The notes under the pieces were generated by a model. That model did not search any database. It was not told the origin of the DNA and saw nothing but the letters and a program-made list of their open reading frames with translations. Positions 1-8,714 of a stretch of DNA of 64,000 bases are shown piece after piece; positions within the stretch are counted from its first letter, which is position 1, and the number at the start of each line of letters is the position of its first letter. Both the position numbers and the translations under genes were made by a program. The DNA comes from Lewinella sp. 4G2 (GTDB lineage Bacteria; Bacteroidota; Bacteroidia; Chitinophagales; Saprospiraceae). Location: positions 3,596,001-3,660,000 of the forward strand of contig NZ_LVWJ02000014.1 in the NCBI RefSeq assembly GCF_001625015.1, in the 5' to 3' direction.

Positions 1-337
1 TGAACCTCTGCCCTGGCAAGCTCAATTGACCTGCCAGTACGCCGTTGCCATTGGCGACGTCAACGGTGATGACCGGCCCGACCTCTGGCTAGGCGGCAAC
101 CAATTTGGCGTCACCCCCCAGGTAGGAAGGCCGGACGCTGGTCGCGGCACCCTACTGCTGAATAAAGGCAACCGCGAATGGGAATACGTCGATAATCAAA
201 AGGCAGGTGTCAATATTCCTGGCCAGGTGCGGGACGCCACCTTCATCGATCTGGCCAATGGCGGCAAGGGATTGCTAGTGGGGTGCAACGACGACACCTT
301 ACGTACCTACCGCCTAAGCGAATACGCTACGAAGTAA
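1..337 (+). CDS. FG-GAP/VCBS repeat protein, C-terminal fragment
   Basis: The reading frame is open from base 2 to a TAA at 335-337, so this is the 3' end of a gene that starts before the window. It carries one clear FG-GAP calcium-binding loop (DVNGDDRPDL, near base 57) followed by a closing segment (VNIPGQVRDATFIDL) that resembles the end of the next gene, so the two look like tandem paralogues. Proteins of this type are secreted beta-propeller surface proteins. The substrate or partner cannot be told from the fragment. Only 61 bases separate it from the next gene, so the two could be co-transcribed. Confidence 0.85.
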   Translation, partial: EPLPWQAQLTCQYAVAIGDVNGDDRPDLWLGGNQFGVTPQVGRPDAGRGTLLLNKGNREWEYVDNQKAGVNIPGQVRDATFIDLANGGKGLLVGCNDDTLRTYRLSEYATK

Positions 338-398
338 AGTTGCGGAGTAACTGCTCTCTGCGATTTACCCTTTTGCCTCCCACCCTAACTAAACGAAC

Positions 399-3300
399 AT
401 GTTCCACATCGCCCGGCGCATACTGCTGTTCATTGGATTGGCCACCGCAACTACTGCGTGCGAACCGACTACGCCAACTCAGTTTGACCGGCTGAGCCCC
501 GAGCAAACGGGGATCACCTTCACGAATGAACCGGGCGAAACGGATAGCTTCAATATTTTGACCAATGAATACATCTACAACGGCGGCGGCGTGGGTGTCG
601 GGGACTTTAATCAGGACGGCCGGCCCGACCTATTCTTTACCGGGGCGGCCACCGAGAATGAGCTCTACCTCAACGATGGGGACTTTTCTTTTCGTAACGT
701 ATCCACGATAGCCGGCATCGGTGGGGGGTCCCGCTGGAATAATGGGGTGACGGTAGTGGACGTCAATAATGATGGGCTACTCGACATTTACGTTTGTGCA
801 ACCACTCGCCAGGCAGCTAAGGATAGGTCCAATCAGCTGTTCCTTAATCAAGGAAACGACGCTAAGGGTATTCCCACCTTCAAAGATGTTGCCCCTGCTT
901 ACGGTATTGCAGACACTAGCCACAACACCCAGGGCGCATGGCTGGATTACGACGGCGATGGCGATTTGGACCTCTTCCTGCTCATCAACAAAATGGTTGA
1001 TAACAAGCGGCCGAATGACTTCAGTAATAAGGTGGATGACGGCTCCGGTTCCAGAACGGACCGGCTGTACCGACAGGACCAAGTCGACGGTAACATCGTT
1101 TTTACCGAAGTAGGTAAGGAGACTGGTATTCTAAAGCAAGGGTTCAGCCTCGCCGCAACGGTCTGCGACCTCAATCGGGACGGGTGGCCGGACCTCTACG
1201 TTTCGAACGATTATTTGAGCAATGACCTGGCTTACCTTAACGTCGAGAAAGAAGGGCAACGCGTATTTGAGGAGATCAGCTACGGCATCACCAAACACAC
1301 CAGTTACAGCGCGATGGGCAATGACGTGGCCGATCTTAACAATGATGGCCTACCCGATATCATCGCCGTGGACATGCTCCCAGCTGATAATCTGCGGCGG
1401 AAGATGATGTTAGCCTCCAACAACTACACCTACCTTATTAACCTGGAGCGGTTTGGCGTCCACCCACAATTCACCCGCAATACGCTGCAACTAAGCCGGG
1501 GCCTGCGGACGGATACCTTCAGCGATTTACCCCAGTACGGGGAAGTCGCCATGCAGGCTGGCTTGCCCGCAACGGACTGGAGTTGGACGCCCCTCGTCGC
1601 TGATTTCGACCTCGACGGGATCAAGGACATCATCATCACAAATGGCTTCCCAAGAGACATTACGGATAAGGACTTTGGGGATTACAACGTCACCAATAGT
1701 CGGTACCTCAGCCCGGGAGCCCTGCTACCTAAGATACCCTCCGTCAAAATTCCCAACGTGGCTTACCGGGGTGTATCCATCGCTGATGGAATGCCTACCT
1801 ACGAGGACGCCAGCCTGAATTGGGGGATTGACGTGCCGAGCTTCAGCAACGGTGCTGCCTACGCCGACCTGGATGGAGATGGCGACCTCGATTACGTCAC
1901 CAATAATATTTACGACGCCGCCCACGTGTACCGGAATAATACGATTAGTGGAGAGGATGCGAAGTTGACAAGTATTCGTATCGCGCCCGCGAAGGATCTG
2001 ACCGACGTGGAGTGGTTCGGTGCGGAGGTCATCCTCCTGAACGGAGATTCGCTCGAGAGTTTTTTCCTCCACCCCCACCGTGGATACCTCTCTAGTCAGG
2101 GACGGGAATTGAGAGTAGCTGGTATCCACGGATTGGATACCAAAGTGGTCGTCCGCTGGCCAGGAGGTGAGTTGCGGGATTACGGTTCCGTGTCTACCCT
2201 TCCCACCAAAGGTCTGCACCCAGGTGGTGGGACACCCATTGCTGACTTGCCCATTTCTTCGGCACCCGCGGCAGCGCCGTATTTGACCACAATGCCTAGC
2301 CCGCCTTACGTGCACGAGGATTTGGATTATATCGATTTTAACGTTCAACCCATGCTCCTCCATAAACTAACGGAGCAAGGGCCTGCGGTGGCGGTGAGCG
2401 ACATCGATGGAGATGGATACGATGACCTCTACGTGAGTGGAAGCCTGGGGAAAAATGGATCGTTTCTGATGGGAAACGCGACGGGATACGAACCCGTGGC
2501 CACCCTGATTAACGATGCGGAAGACGCGCCGGAAGAACTGGGCAGCCTGTTTTTCGATGCCGACGGCGATGGTGATGAGGATTTGTACATCGTGAGTGGG
2601 AGCTATGAATACGATTTAGAAAATGGAGACTACGATGATCGCCTGTACGAAAATATTGGAGGTCGGTTCGTTAGAGCGACCGGTGGTTTGGAAGGAGAGA
2701 TAGTCGCATCAGGATCTTGTGTACGCGCTTCGGACATCGATGGAGATGGAGACCTCGACCTCTTCGTGGGTACTCGGGTGGTCCCGCACGCCTACCCCAC
2801 CCCCGCCGCTAGCGCTTGCTACCGTAATGAATCAACCTCTGGAAAACTTCGGTTCGTGTTAGACGAAAAGTGGACGAGTAATTTAGCATCCGTCTCCAAT
2901 GTTTCTGATGCCCTCTTCACCGACGCGGACAATGACGGTGATCAGGATTTGTTGATCGCAGGTGAATGGTCTGCCCTTCGCTACTTTAAAAATGACGGCG
3001 AACAATTCGTAGATGAGACTACCGTAACAAATCTTGGTGAGGCAACTGGTTGGTGGCGATCCATCACGCCGGGGGATTTCGATAACGATGGAGACGTAGA
3101 CTACATCATTGGAAATACCGGTGAAAATTCGATTCTGCGCCCATCAACGACGTTCCCGGTGCAAGCCTACGTTGGGGACATTGACGACAACAAGGGGACC
3201 GATTTTATCCCCTTTACCTACCTGCGGTCGGTAGATGGTGAATACAGATCCTACCCCTACTTCGGCAGAAACGACTTCGCCAAACAAGTTAACAAGGTGA

Positions 3301-3839
3301 AAGCAGAATACCTGACCCACCGCAACTTTGCGGATGCCGACGCCGGGCAGTTCCTCGCTGGTTCGCCCCCCGAGTCACTGCTGTCGGTCAACGAAAGCAG
3401 GAGCGTGCTACTCAGGAATGATGGTGGCAAGTTTTTCATAATGCCACTACCCGCTTCGGTGCAAGCCAGCCCGATATCCGGTGGGCAGGCAGTGGACCTG
3501 AACGACGATGATTTACTGGACGTCGTTTTGATCGGGAACGAAAGAGGTGTAGAAACCTCGCAGGGAGGGATGAATGCAGCGAATGGTCACGTACTGATCA
3601 ATCAGGGTAACCTGACCTTCAAAAGCTTGAATAATGCGGAAAGCGGATTCACGGTACCTGGAGACGGACGCGCGCTCGTCGTAGCCCGTACGCCCAACTC
3701 ACGCCGGCTGATCGCCGCCCAAAATCGAGGGCCCCTGGTTATAAGCTCCATCGTCGCAAAACCGCTAGCCGCGACTACACGAAAACAAGAGCAATACTGG
3801 GGTGCGGGATACCTATCCCAGAGTGGACTTCGCCGGTAA
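399..3839 (+). CDS. FG-GAP repeat and ASPIC/UnbV domain lipoprotein (CRTAC1-like)
   Basis: This 1146-residue protein begins with a hydrophobic signal ending in a lipobox-like TTAC (Cys21), so it is probably an outer-membrane lipoprotein. About a dozen FG-GAP/VCBS calcium-binding loops run along it (for example DFNQDGRPDL, DYDGDGDLDL, DLDGDGDLDY, DIDGDGYDDL), arranged as two beta-propeller blocks. Between them, near residues 540-610, lies an ASPIC/UnbV domain (EVILLNGD, RWPGGELRDYG). A short Ala/Pro linker after it (residues 622-627, APAAAP) is encoded by one copy of the window-wide 18-bp repeat. Such proteins are abundant in Saprospiria and often sit near SusC/SusD genes; they probably bind extracellular ligands, but the ligand is unknown. 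Confidence 0.9.
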   Translation: MFHIARRILLFIGLATATTACEPTTPTQFDRLSPEQTGITFTNEPGETDSFNILTNEYIYNGGGVGVGDFNQDGRPDLFFTGAATENELYLNDGDFSFRNVSTIAGIGGGSRWNNGVTVVDVNNDGLLDIYVCATTRQAAKDRSNQLFLNQGNDAKGIPTFKDVAPAYGIADTSHNTQGAWLDYDGDGDLDLFLLINKMVDNKRPNDFSNKVDDGSGSRTDRLYRQDQVDGNIVFTEVGKETGILKQGFSLAATVCDLNRDGWPDLYVSNDYLSNDLAYLNVEKEGQRVFEEISYGITKHTSYSAMGNDVADLNNDGLPDIIAVDMLPADNLRRKMMLASNNYTYLINLERFGVHPQFTRNTLQLSRGLRTDTFSDLPQYGEVAMQAGLPATDWSWTPLVADFDLDGIKDIIITNGFPRDITDKDFGDYNVTNSRYLSPGALLPKIPSVKIPNVAYRGVSIADGMPTYEDASLNWGIDVPSFSNGAAYADLDGDGDLDYVTNNIYDAAHVYRNNTISGEDAKLTSIRIAPAKDLTDVEWFGAEVILLNGDSLESFFLHPHRGYLSSQGRELRVAGIHGLDTKVVVRWPGGELRDYGSVSTLPTKGLHPGGGTPIADLPISSAPAAAPYLTTMPSPPYVHEDLDYIDFNVQPMLLHKLTEQGPAVAVSDIDGDGYDDLYVSGSLGKNGSFLMGNATGYEPVATLINDAEDAPEELGSLFFDADGDGDEDLYIVSGSYEYDLENGDYDDRLYENIGGRFVRATGGLEGEIVASGSCVRASDIDGDGDLDLFVGTRVVPHAYPTPAASACYRNESTSGKLRFVLDEKWTSNLASVSNVSDALFTDADNDGDQDLLIAGEWSALRYFKNDGEQFVDETTVTNLGEATGWWRSITPGDFDNDGDVDYIIGNTGENSILRPSTTFPVQAYVGDIDDNKGTDFIPFTYLRSVDGEYRSYPYFGRNDFAKQVNKVKAEYLTHRNFADADAGQFLAGSPPESLLSVNESRSVLLRNDGGKFFIMPLPASVQASPISGGQAVDLNDDDLLDVVLIGNERGVETSQGGMNAANGHVLINQGNLTFKSLNNAESGFTVPGDGRALVVARTPNSRRLIAAQNRGPLVISSIVAKPLAATTRKQEQYWGAGYLSQSGLRR
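2262..2279 (+). repeat. 18-bp interspersed motif, copy 1 (C/G variant)
   Basis: GCACCCGCGGCAGCGCCG lies inside the FG-GAP/ASPIC gene and is read as APAAAP in a linker. The 12 bases after it (TATTTGACCACA) match those after copy 2 at 11 of 12 positions, so homology between these two copies extends to about 30 bp. Confidence 0.9.
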
Positions 3840-3901
3840 CGAAGAGCGGTAGTGGAAAGTTAGTTTTCAAAACAAGGCTTCCAACAAAGTGTATTATTCA
3901 A

Positions 3902-3919
3902 CAAAATGGAGCCATTTTG
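3902..3919. promoter_or_regulatory. palindromic operator candidate upstream of the S24 regulator
   Basis: CAAAATGG-AG-CCATTTTG is a perfect 8-bp inverted repeat with a 2-bp spacer in an AT-rich gap, 97 bp before the start of the LexA/CI-like gene and just upstream of its promoter. Autoregulation by the S24 protein is inferred from position only. Confidence 0.45.
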
Positions 3920-3958
3920 AGAAAACAAACATAAAATTTGAAGAAAATGTGAGGAAAG

Positions 3959-3990
3959 TTTGCGGGGCTTGTTGGAAATGTTTTAATTTG
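3959..3990 (+). promoter_or_regulatory. sigma-ABfr-type promoter of the S24 regulator
   Basis: A TTTG (-33 box, 3959-3962) is followed after 21 bases by TAATTTG (-7 box, 3984-3990), close to the Bacteroidota consensus TTTG-N19-21-TAnnTTTG. The start codon follows 26 bases later. Confidence 0.55.
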
Positions 3991-4016
3991 CTTCCAGATA
4001 CAACTGATACCACATT

Positions 4017-4754
4017 ATGATTACAGAAGACAGAAGAGAACTTAACAAGCGGTTTCGCGAGGTTTTCGGCATTTTAGAAGAGCGCGGTAAGATCATCAAG
4101 AATGATCGAAATGGCCGTGGCCTCGGAGATTTCGCCAAGAAGATCCTCAACAACCGGTCCTACGGCCACATCGTTCGCGCTTACCTCAACGACGACGACA
4201 AGCGCTGCATCAACTATGAGCAGGCGCGCCGCGTGTGCAACGAGTACGGCGTTAACCACAGCTACCTCCTGGAGGGCGAAGGAACTCCGTTTGGGTTCGA
4301 TCTCCCCGCTCCGGTAGAACCGCAGGGCTCCGACTCCCCTACCCCCAACATCCTCTTCACCACAACCGAAGCCTTTGCCGGTTCGCCGGTCGATAACAGT
4401 AGCTTCGTGCAGGAGACACATGATTTCTTCCGCATCCCGGGGCTGGGTGGCGGTGGCTACGTAGCCTTCCCCATTAACGGTAACTCCATGGAGCCCGTGA
4501 TCAACAGCGGTGATACCGTGATCTGCAAGGAAATCGATAGCATCAACGAGATCAAGGACAACCGCATCTACGCCGTTCGTTCTAACGGCAAGATCTGGAT
4601 CAAGTACGTTCACAAGATCTACGACGGTGGCAATCGCCGCGTGAAATCCCTCAAACTGATCTCGGCCAATTACCTGGAGTACGATCCCTTCGTCGAAGAA
4701 GTGGACATGAGCACCAAGCTCTACGAAGTAGTTCGGCGCGTCAGCGAGCTCTAG
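4017..4754 (+). CDS. LexA/CI-like transcriptional regulator, S24 peptidase family
   Basis: This 245-residue protein has an N-terminal helical DNA-binding region (about residues 1-95) and a C-terminal S24 peptidase domain. The nucleophile is Ser157 in NGNSMEP and the likely general base is Lys196 in IWIKYV. An Ala-Gly pair (Ala121-Gly122, in EAFAGSP) sits between the domains where LexA and CI self-cleave. It therefore looks like a repressor inactivated by RecA-stimulated autocleavage, although no target operon or phage genes are visible. It stands alone, with its own promoter, a palindromic operator candidate upstream and a hairpin downstream. Whether it is the cell's LexA-like SOS regulator or a specialised regulator cannot be decided here. 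Confidence 0.85.
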   Translation: MITEDRRELNKRFREVFGILEERGKIIKNDRNGRGLGDFAKKILNNRSYGHIVRAYLNDDDKRCINYEQARRVCNEYGVNHSYLLEGEGTPFGFDLPAPVEPQGSDSPTPNILFTTTEAFAGSPVDNSSFVQETHDFFRIPGLGGGGYVAFPINGNSMEPVINSGDTVICKEIDSINEIKDNRIYAVRSNGKIWIKYVHKIYDGGNRRVKSLKLISANYLEYDPFVEEVDMSTKLYEVVRRVSEL

Positions 4755-4958
4755 TAGCCGTACTAACCCCGCAAGGCATGTGCTTCACGCGGATTAAACT
4801 CAAGTGAAGACGTTCTTCGGCGCAGAGTATTGCTCAGCATGCACCTGTAGAAATAACCGGTCCGGTCTTCTTCCCCTAGAGAAATACTGGTGAAGAAATT
4901 AGGGCTCCGCTGATTTACCGTCGGCGCACCCTTCAGCGACTGCTGTTTTTTGTTTTGT

Positions 4959-4992
4959 CTCCCGGTCTCATCTCAATGGTGAGGACCGGGAG
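4959..4992. terminator. hairpin in the 351-bp gap after the S24 gene
   Basis: CTCCCGGTC (4959-4967) pairs perfectly with GACCGGGAG (4984-4992). A T-rich stretch lies on its 5' side and CTTGCATTTT on its 3' side, so it may end transcripts from the regulator. Apart from this hairpin the gap 4755-5105 holds no gene that I can support. Confidence 0.4.
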
Positions 4993-5105
4993 CTTGCATT
5001 TTGGGCCTCTGAATACCCTTAAACCTGGACTCCGAGAATTACTAGTTGACAGGTTACCCAGCCGCGCAAAATTGGATACTAGCTATTGATAGGCCCCCGC
5101 AAAAT

Positions 5106-5849
5106 CTAGCTCAACTTCCGCATCATTACTCCAGCGCTGTAGTGCGCTACGGCCTCCAGGCTATTCTCCAAATTATGGTCCGCGGCGTAGGCTAGCTGAT
5201 GCTTGATACCCGTGATGGCTGCAGCATCTTTCTCGGCGATCTGCTTCGCTACCGAGAGCGTATGTTGGATAAGTTCTTCGTAATCCGGAAGAACGGCATT
5301 GACGAAGCCTACGGACTTACCCTCGTCAGCACCCATCTTCCTTCCCGTCATCGCCAACTCAGTGGTCAGGCCGGGGTTAATGATGCGGGGCAATCGCTGC
5401 AGCGTACCAATATCCGCCACGATTCCAAAGTCGATTTCCTTCACGACGAAGTAGGCGTCCGCCGAACAATACCGGATGTCACACGCCGTAGCGATGGCGA
5501 CGCCGCCGCCAATGCACCCACCCTGAATGGCCGCCAAAACTGGCTTATCACATTTAGCAATCGCGGTAATGTTACGTTGGATCTTGGCAATGAAGCCGGC
5601 CAACTTAGCCCTGGTCTCCGGGCCAACTGGCTGAGCCTGCGCCGCCAGACCGTGAAGAACGACGAGGTCCATACCGGCACACCAGTGTTTCCCCGTCCCC
5701 GTGAGGACAATAACGTTAACCTCATCGTTAGCACTCAATCCCGTGAACGTATCCTCTAGTGCTTGCCAGGCGGCTAGGTCCAGGCTGTTGGCCGTTGCAG
5801 CCCGATCAAAGTCGACCCGTGCTATCCGATCATTGATGGTGACTTTCAT
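5106..5849 (-). CDS. enoyl-CoA hydratase/isomerase family protein, likely dienoyl-CoA isomerase
   Basis: The 247-residue crotonase-fold protein shows the oxyanion-hole segments CAGMDL and GGCIGGGV, and then ACDIRYC, VVKEIDFG and VADIGTLQRLPR. The last block, with its acidic pair (Glu in KEID, Asp in VADIG), is the signature of delta(3,5)-delta(2,4)-dienoyl-CoA isomerase (ECH1 type), which shifts conjugated double bonds of unsaturated fatty acyl-CoAs during beta-oxidation. It ends the minus-strand cluster 8351-5106 and starts 6 bp after the nitronate monooxygenase-like gene, so the two are probably one operon. A general enoyl-CoA hydratase is the alternative, but the conserved block argues for the isomerase. 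Confidence 0.85.
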   Translation of the reverse strand: MKVTINDRIARVDFDRAATANSLDLAAWQALEDTFTGLSANDEVNVIVLTGTGKHWCAGMDLVVLHGLAAQAQPVGPETRAKLAGFIAKIQRNITAIAKCDKPVLAAIQGGCIGGGVAIATACDIRYCSADAYFVVKEIDFGIVADIGTLQRLPRIINPGLTTELAMTGRKMGADEGKSVGFVNAVLPDYEELIQHTLSVAKQIAEKDAAAITGIKHQLAYAADHNLENSLEAVAHYSAGVMMRKLS

Positions 5850-5855
5850 GATTCC

Positions 5856-6827
5856 TTACTTGTAGTTAGCGAGGCGGTCCGCTTGCCGCTGCATGGCGGC
5901 GACCATATCATCATGCAGACGCTCCACCAATTCGCTCACCGGCGGGTTATCGTGGATGGTAGCCACACCGTGCCCGGCGCTCCATAGATTCTTCCAGGCT
6001 TTTGCTTCGTGCTCGGCGCCGAAGTCGGCCTTGGCTTTTTGGTCCCACATATCTTTAGTGATACCGGCAGCCTCCAGACTGCCGACCATCCAGTTTGCGG
6101 GGATGCCAGAGACGGAGGCGGTATAGATGATCTCTCTGCTGCCCGAATCGATGATCATTTGCTTATAAGCTTCATCCGCGATGGCCTCCTGAGTGGCGAT
6201 GAAGCGTGTCCCCATATAACAAAGGTCAGCCCCCATTTGAAGAGCGGAAGCGATGTCGTCACCGGTACTGATGGCTCCACCCAGCAATACAACCCCGTCA
6301 AACATCTTGCGAATCTCGGCTACGAAGGGCATGGGGTTCAGCGTGCCGGCGTGACCACCGGCTCCGGCGGCAACGCAGATCAGTCCGTCGCACCCAGCAT
6401 CGATCGCCTTTTGCGCGTGGTAGGTATTGGTCACGTCGTGGAAGACCAATCCGCCGTAACTATGGACGGCATCGACAACGTCTTTCACCGCACCGAGGGA
6501 AGTAATCACCAGTGGTACCTGTTGGCGGACGATCACTTCCAGATCCGGCATTACGCGTGGATTGGTTTTGTGGACAATCAGGTTGACACCGTAGGGCGGA
6601 AGCTTCTTCCCCGTGGCCTTTTCTTCAGCAGCAAGAGCACTTTTGATCTCAACCAGCCATTCTTCGAAACCTTCGGTTGTCCGATTATTAAGCGCTGGAA
6701 AAGTACCGAGGATTCCTGCCTTACAGCATTCAATCACGAGCTGCTGGCGGCTAACGATGAACATGGGGCTCGCCACGACGGGCGTTCTAAGATGGAGGGA
6801 GTCAAGAATTTGCTGGCGATCTTTCAT
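5856..6827 (-). CDS. nitronate monooxygenase / 2-nitropropane dioxygenase-like FMN protein
   Basis: This 323-residue TIM-barrel flavoprotein begins with TPVVASPMFIVSR, the phosphate and flavin-binding start of the nitronate monooxygenase family, and continues with AAGAGGHAGT and LGGAISTGDD, which hold FMN. The family oxidises alkyl nitronates such as propionate 3-nitronate; some members are enoyl reductases. I chose the ATG at 6827 because the family homology begins there; an in-frame ATG at 6881 would add 18 residues that do not look conserved. It lies between an aldehyde dehydrogenase (63 bp upstream) and a dienoyl-CoA isomerase (6 bp downstream), which suggests a role in acyl or carbonyl catabolism. 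Confidence 0.85.
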   Translation of the reverse strand: MKDRQQILDSLHLRTPVVASPMFIVSRQQLVIECCKAGILGTFPALNNRTTEGFEEWLVEIKSALAAEEKATGKKLPPYGVNLIVHKTNPRVMPDLEVIVRQQVPLVITSLGAVKDVVDAVHSYGGLVFHDVTNTYHAQKAIDAGCDGLICVAAGAGGHAGTLNPMPFVAEIRKMFDGVVLLGGAISTGDDIASALQMGADLCYMGTRFIATQEAIADEAYKQMIIDSGSREIIYTASVSGIPANWMVGSLEAAGITKDMWDQKAKADFGAEHEAKAWKNLWSAGHGVATIHDNPPVSELVERLHDDMVAAMQRQADRLANYK

Positions 6828-6890
6828 GGCTCCAAGGTACAGCACAGTTTGCGAAAATTCGCTGGCTCTTGCACCGGGCATATGGCCTTC

Positions 6891-8351
6891 CTAAAATTGT
6901 TGCCGCAGGTACTTTGTCGTAAGATACTCCTCAATCCCGTAGGGACCTCCCTCCCTACCAAAACCGGACGCCCCTACCCCACCGAAAGGAGCACGGTGAT
7001 CTGAGATGGCTCCGGTGTTGATCCCTACCATCCCGCTATGCAGGGCGGCGGAAACTCGGCGGATTTGGCCCACATTATTGCTGTAGAAATAAGCGGCGAG
7101 GCCGGCATCCGTATCGTTAGCCATTTCAAGTGCTTCCCGCTCAGACGCAAAGGTGGTGATGGCAACGACCGGCCCGAAGATCTCCTGGCGCCACAAATCC
7201 ATTGAGGGCTTGCACCCGGTCAGCAAGGTTGGTTCGAAGTAGGTGCCGCCCAGAGCGGAGCGCTTCCCACCCATTACGAGTTGGGCACCCTTTGTAACGG
7301 CATCAGCAATCAGGTCGTCTACCTTTTTGGCGGCCGCTTCGTTGATGAGGGGGCCAATGTCGGTTCCATCCTTATTACCTGGTCCAACGATTAAAGCTGC
7401 CATTCTATCCATCAATTTTTCCGTGAAGGCATCTACGAATTTTTCGTGCACCAAAAAGCGGTTGGGGCAGATACAGGTCTGGCCGGCGTTCCGAAATTTT
7501 CCTTGCATCGCACCTGCGACAGCGCCATCTAAATCAGCGTTCTGAAACACGATGAATGGTGCATTTCCACCCAATTCTAGTGAAAGGCGTTTTAATGTCT
7601 CGGCACTCTCGCGCATCAGGAGTTTACCTACGGCCGTGGAGCCCGTGAAACTCAGTTTACGTACTACCATGGAATCAAGTAGAACTTGTGCCAAGGGAGT
7701 AGGATTTGAAGTCGGTAACACGTTTACGACGCCAGCCGGTACGCCCGCTTGCTCAGCCAGCACCGCCAGGGCGAGTGCAGTGAGTGGCGTATCCTCCGCG
7801 GGCTTGATGATGACGGTACATCCAGCGGCGAGGGCCGGAGCCACTTTACGGGCAATCATTGCCAACGGGAAATTCCAGGGAGTGATGATGGCGACGACGC
7901 CTACGGGAACTTGGTGGATGCGGCTTTCTGAGTTTGGCCCATTCGTAAGCAAATCACCGGCGATGCGTTCCGCTTCGGCCGCGTAGTAAGCCAGGTAATT
8001 CGCGCCGTAGCGTACCTCACTTGCCGCTTCTCCCAGTGGCTTACCTTGTTCCGCCGTCATCAGCGATGCCAATGAATCATGATGTTTATCTACCTCATCG
8101 TACCACGCCCGCAAGATGCTTGCCCGCTCCGTTGCCGGCCGTAATTTCCAATCCTCCAAAGCGCTGGCCGCTACCTCGATAGCTTGCCTGGCTTCCGGCG
8201 CGCCACAATCCGTGACCATCGCAATACGCGCTCCAGAAGCCGGGTTAGTGACGGCGAAGGACTTGGCCGTAGTACTATCAACCCAGGCTCCACCAATGTA
8301 AGCTTGATTTCGGACCAACATATTGTCTGTTCGGTTTTGTGAGTAAGTCAT
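6891..8351 (-). CDS. gabD: NAD(P)-dependent succinate-semialdehyde dehydrogenase
   Basis: This 486-residue aldehyde dehydrogenase shows TPWNFPLAMIARK (cofactor binding), FTGSTAVGK, the catalytic glutamate in LELGGNAP and the catalytic cysteine in NAGQTCICPNR. KFRNAGQTC and the second cysteine two residues after the first are typical of succinate-semialdehyde dehydrogenases of the GabD type, which feed 4-aminobutyrate carbon into the citric acid cycle. A longer frame from 8396 exists, but its first residues are encoded by the 18-bp repeat and promoter; the ATG at 8351 fits the family length. It heads the minus-strand cluster. The exact aldehyde substrate is inferred. Confidence 0.88.
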   Translation of the reverse strand: MTYSQNRTDNMLVRNQAYIGGAWVDSTTAKSFAVTNPASGARIAMVTDCGAPEARQAIEVAASALEDWKLRPATERASILRAWYDEVDKHHDSLASLMTAEQGKPLGEAASEVRYGANYLAYYAAEAERIAGDLLTNGPNSESRIHQVPVGVVAIITPWNFPLAMIARKVAPALAAGCTVIIKPAEDTPLTALALAVLAEQAGVPAGVVNVLPTSNPTPLAQVLLDSMVVRKLSFTGSTAVGKLLMRESAETLKRLSLELGGNAPFIVFQNADLDGAVAGAMQGKFRNAGQTCICPNRFLVHEKFVDAFTEKLMDRMAALIVGPGNKDGTDIGPLINEAAAKKVDDLIADAVTKGAQLVMGGKRSALGGTYFEPTLLTGCKPSMDLWRQEIFGPVVAITTFASEREALEMANDTDAGLAAYFYSNNVGQIRRVSAALHSGMVGINTGAISDHRAPFGGVGASGFGREGGPYGIEEYLTTKYLRQQF

Positions 8352-8369
8352 ATCAGAGTTTCGTGTGAT

Positions 8370-8398
8370 CAAATAGGGCGCTGCCGCAGGTGCCACAA
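8370..8398 (-). promoter_or_regulatory. promoter of gabD built around the 18-bp motif
   Basis: Reading the minus strand, TTG (8398-8396) is followed by exactly 20 bases and then TATTTG (8375-8370), a Bacteroidota -33/-7 pair. The 18-bp interspersed motif fills the spacer almost exactly. The start codon is 18 bases further on. Confidence 0.5.
8376..8393 (-). repeat. 18-bp interspersed motif, copy 2 (T/G variant)
   Basis: On the minus strand it reads GCACCTGCGGCAGCGCCC. It lies upstream of gabD in the same orientation as the gene, as the spacer of a promoter-like pair. Its downstream flank matches that of copy 1. Confidence 0.92.
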
Positions 8399-8714
8399 TC
8401 CGGACCGAGATGCAGGACCATACGTTACTGATCCAAAATCCAGCTTCAGCAAGGTACTCTTCCTTTTGTTTGAAAACTGGTAAAAATGGGGAATCGCGGA
8501 CCCGGATAAATGGCTCAAACTTCCAATCGATTGCGCGTCGAGGGAGGGCAAGTAATACCCAAATGAGGGGTGGATAAGCACGGAAATAAATTGAATCGTG
8601 TCGCGCAAATGGCAGCGTTTAGAAGGGTTTCAACGTATCATTGTCACACTCCCTAGTATCAATCTAGGTCGGTAATATCACCTTGATGTGTCGAGTTAGA
8701 TTAGTTTGAAGATC
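8399..8714. other. intergenic region between divergent gabD and susC-like genes
   Basis: This gap must hold the promoter of the SusC-like gene. I see a weak 5-bp inverted repeat (CCTAG...CTAGG, near 8654-8670) but no convincing -7 box and no gene. Confidence 0.4.

Noticed and set aside
5199-5759. A 186-codon plus-strand frame opposite the dienoyl-CoA isomerase gene
   Set aside because: No family motif, while the minus strand encodes a well-conserved crotonase.
6009-7004. A 331-codon open frame on the plus strand
   Set aside because: It is antisense to the nitronate monooxygenase-like gene, which has clear family motifs; the frame is a shadow of GC-rich coding.
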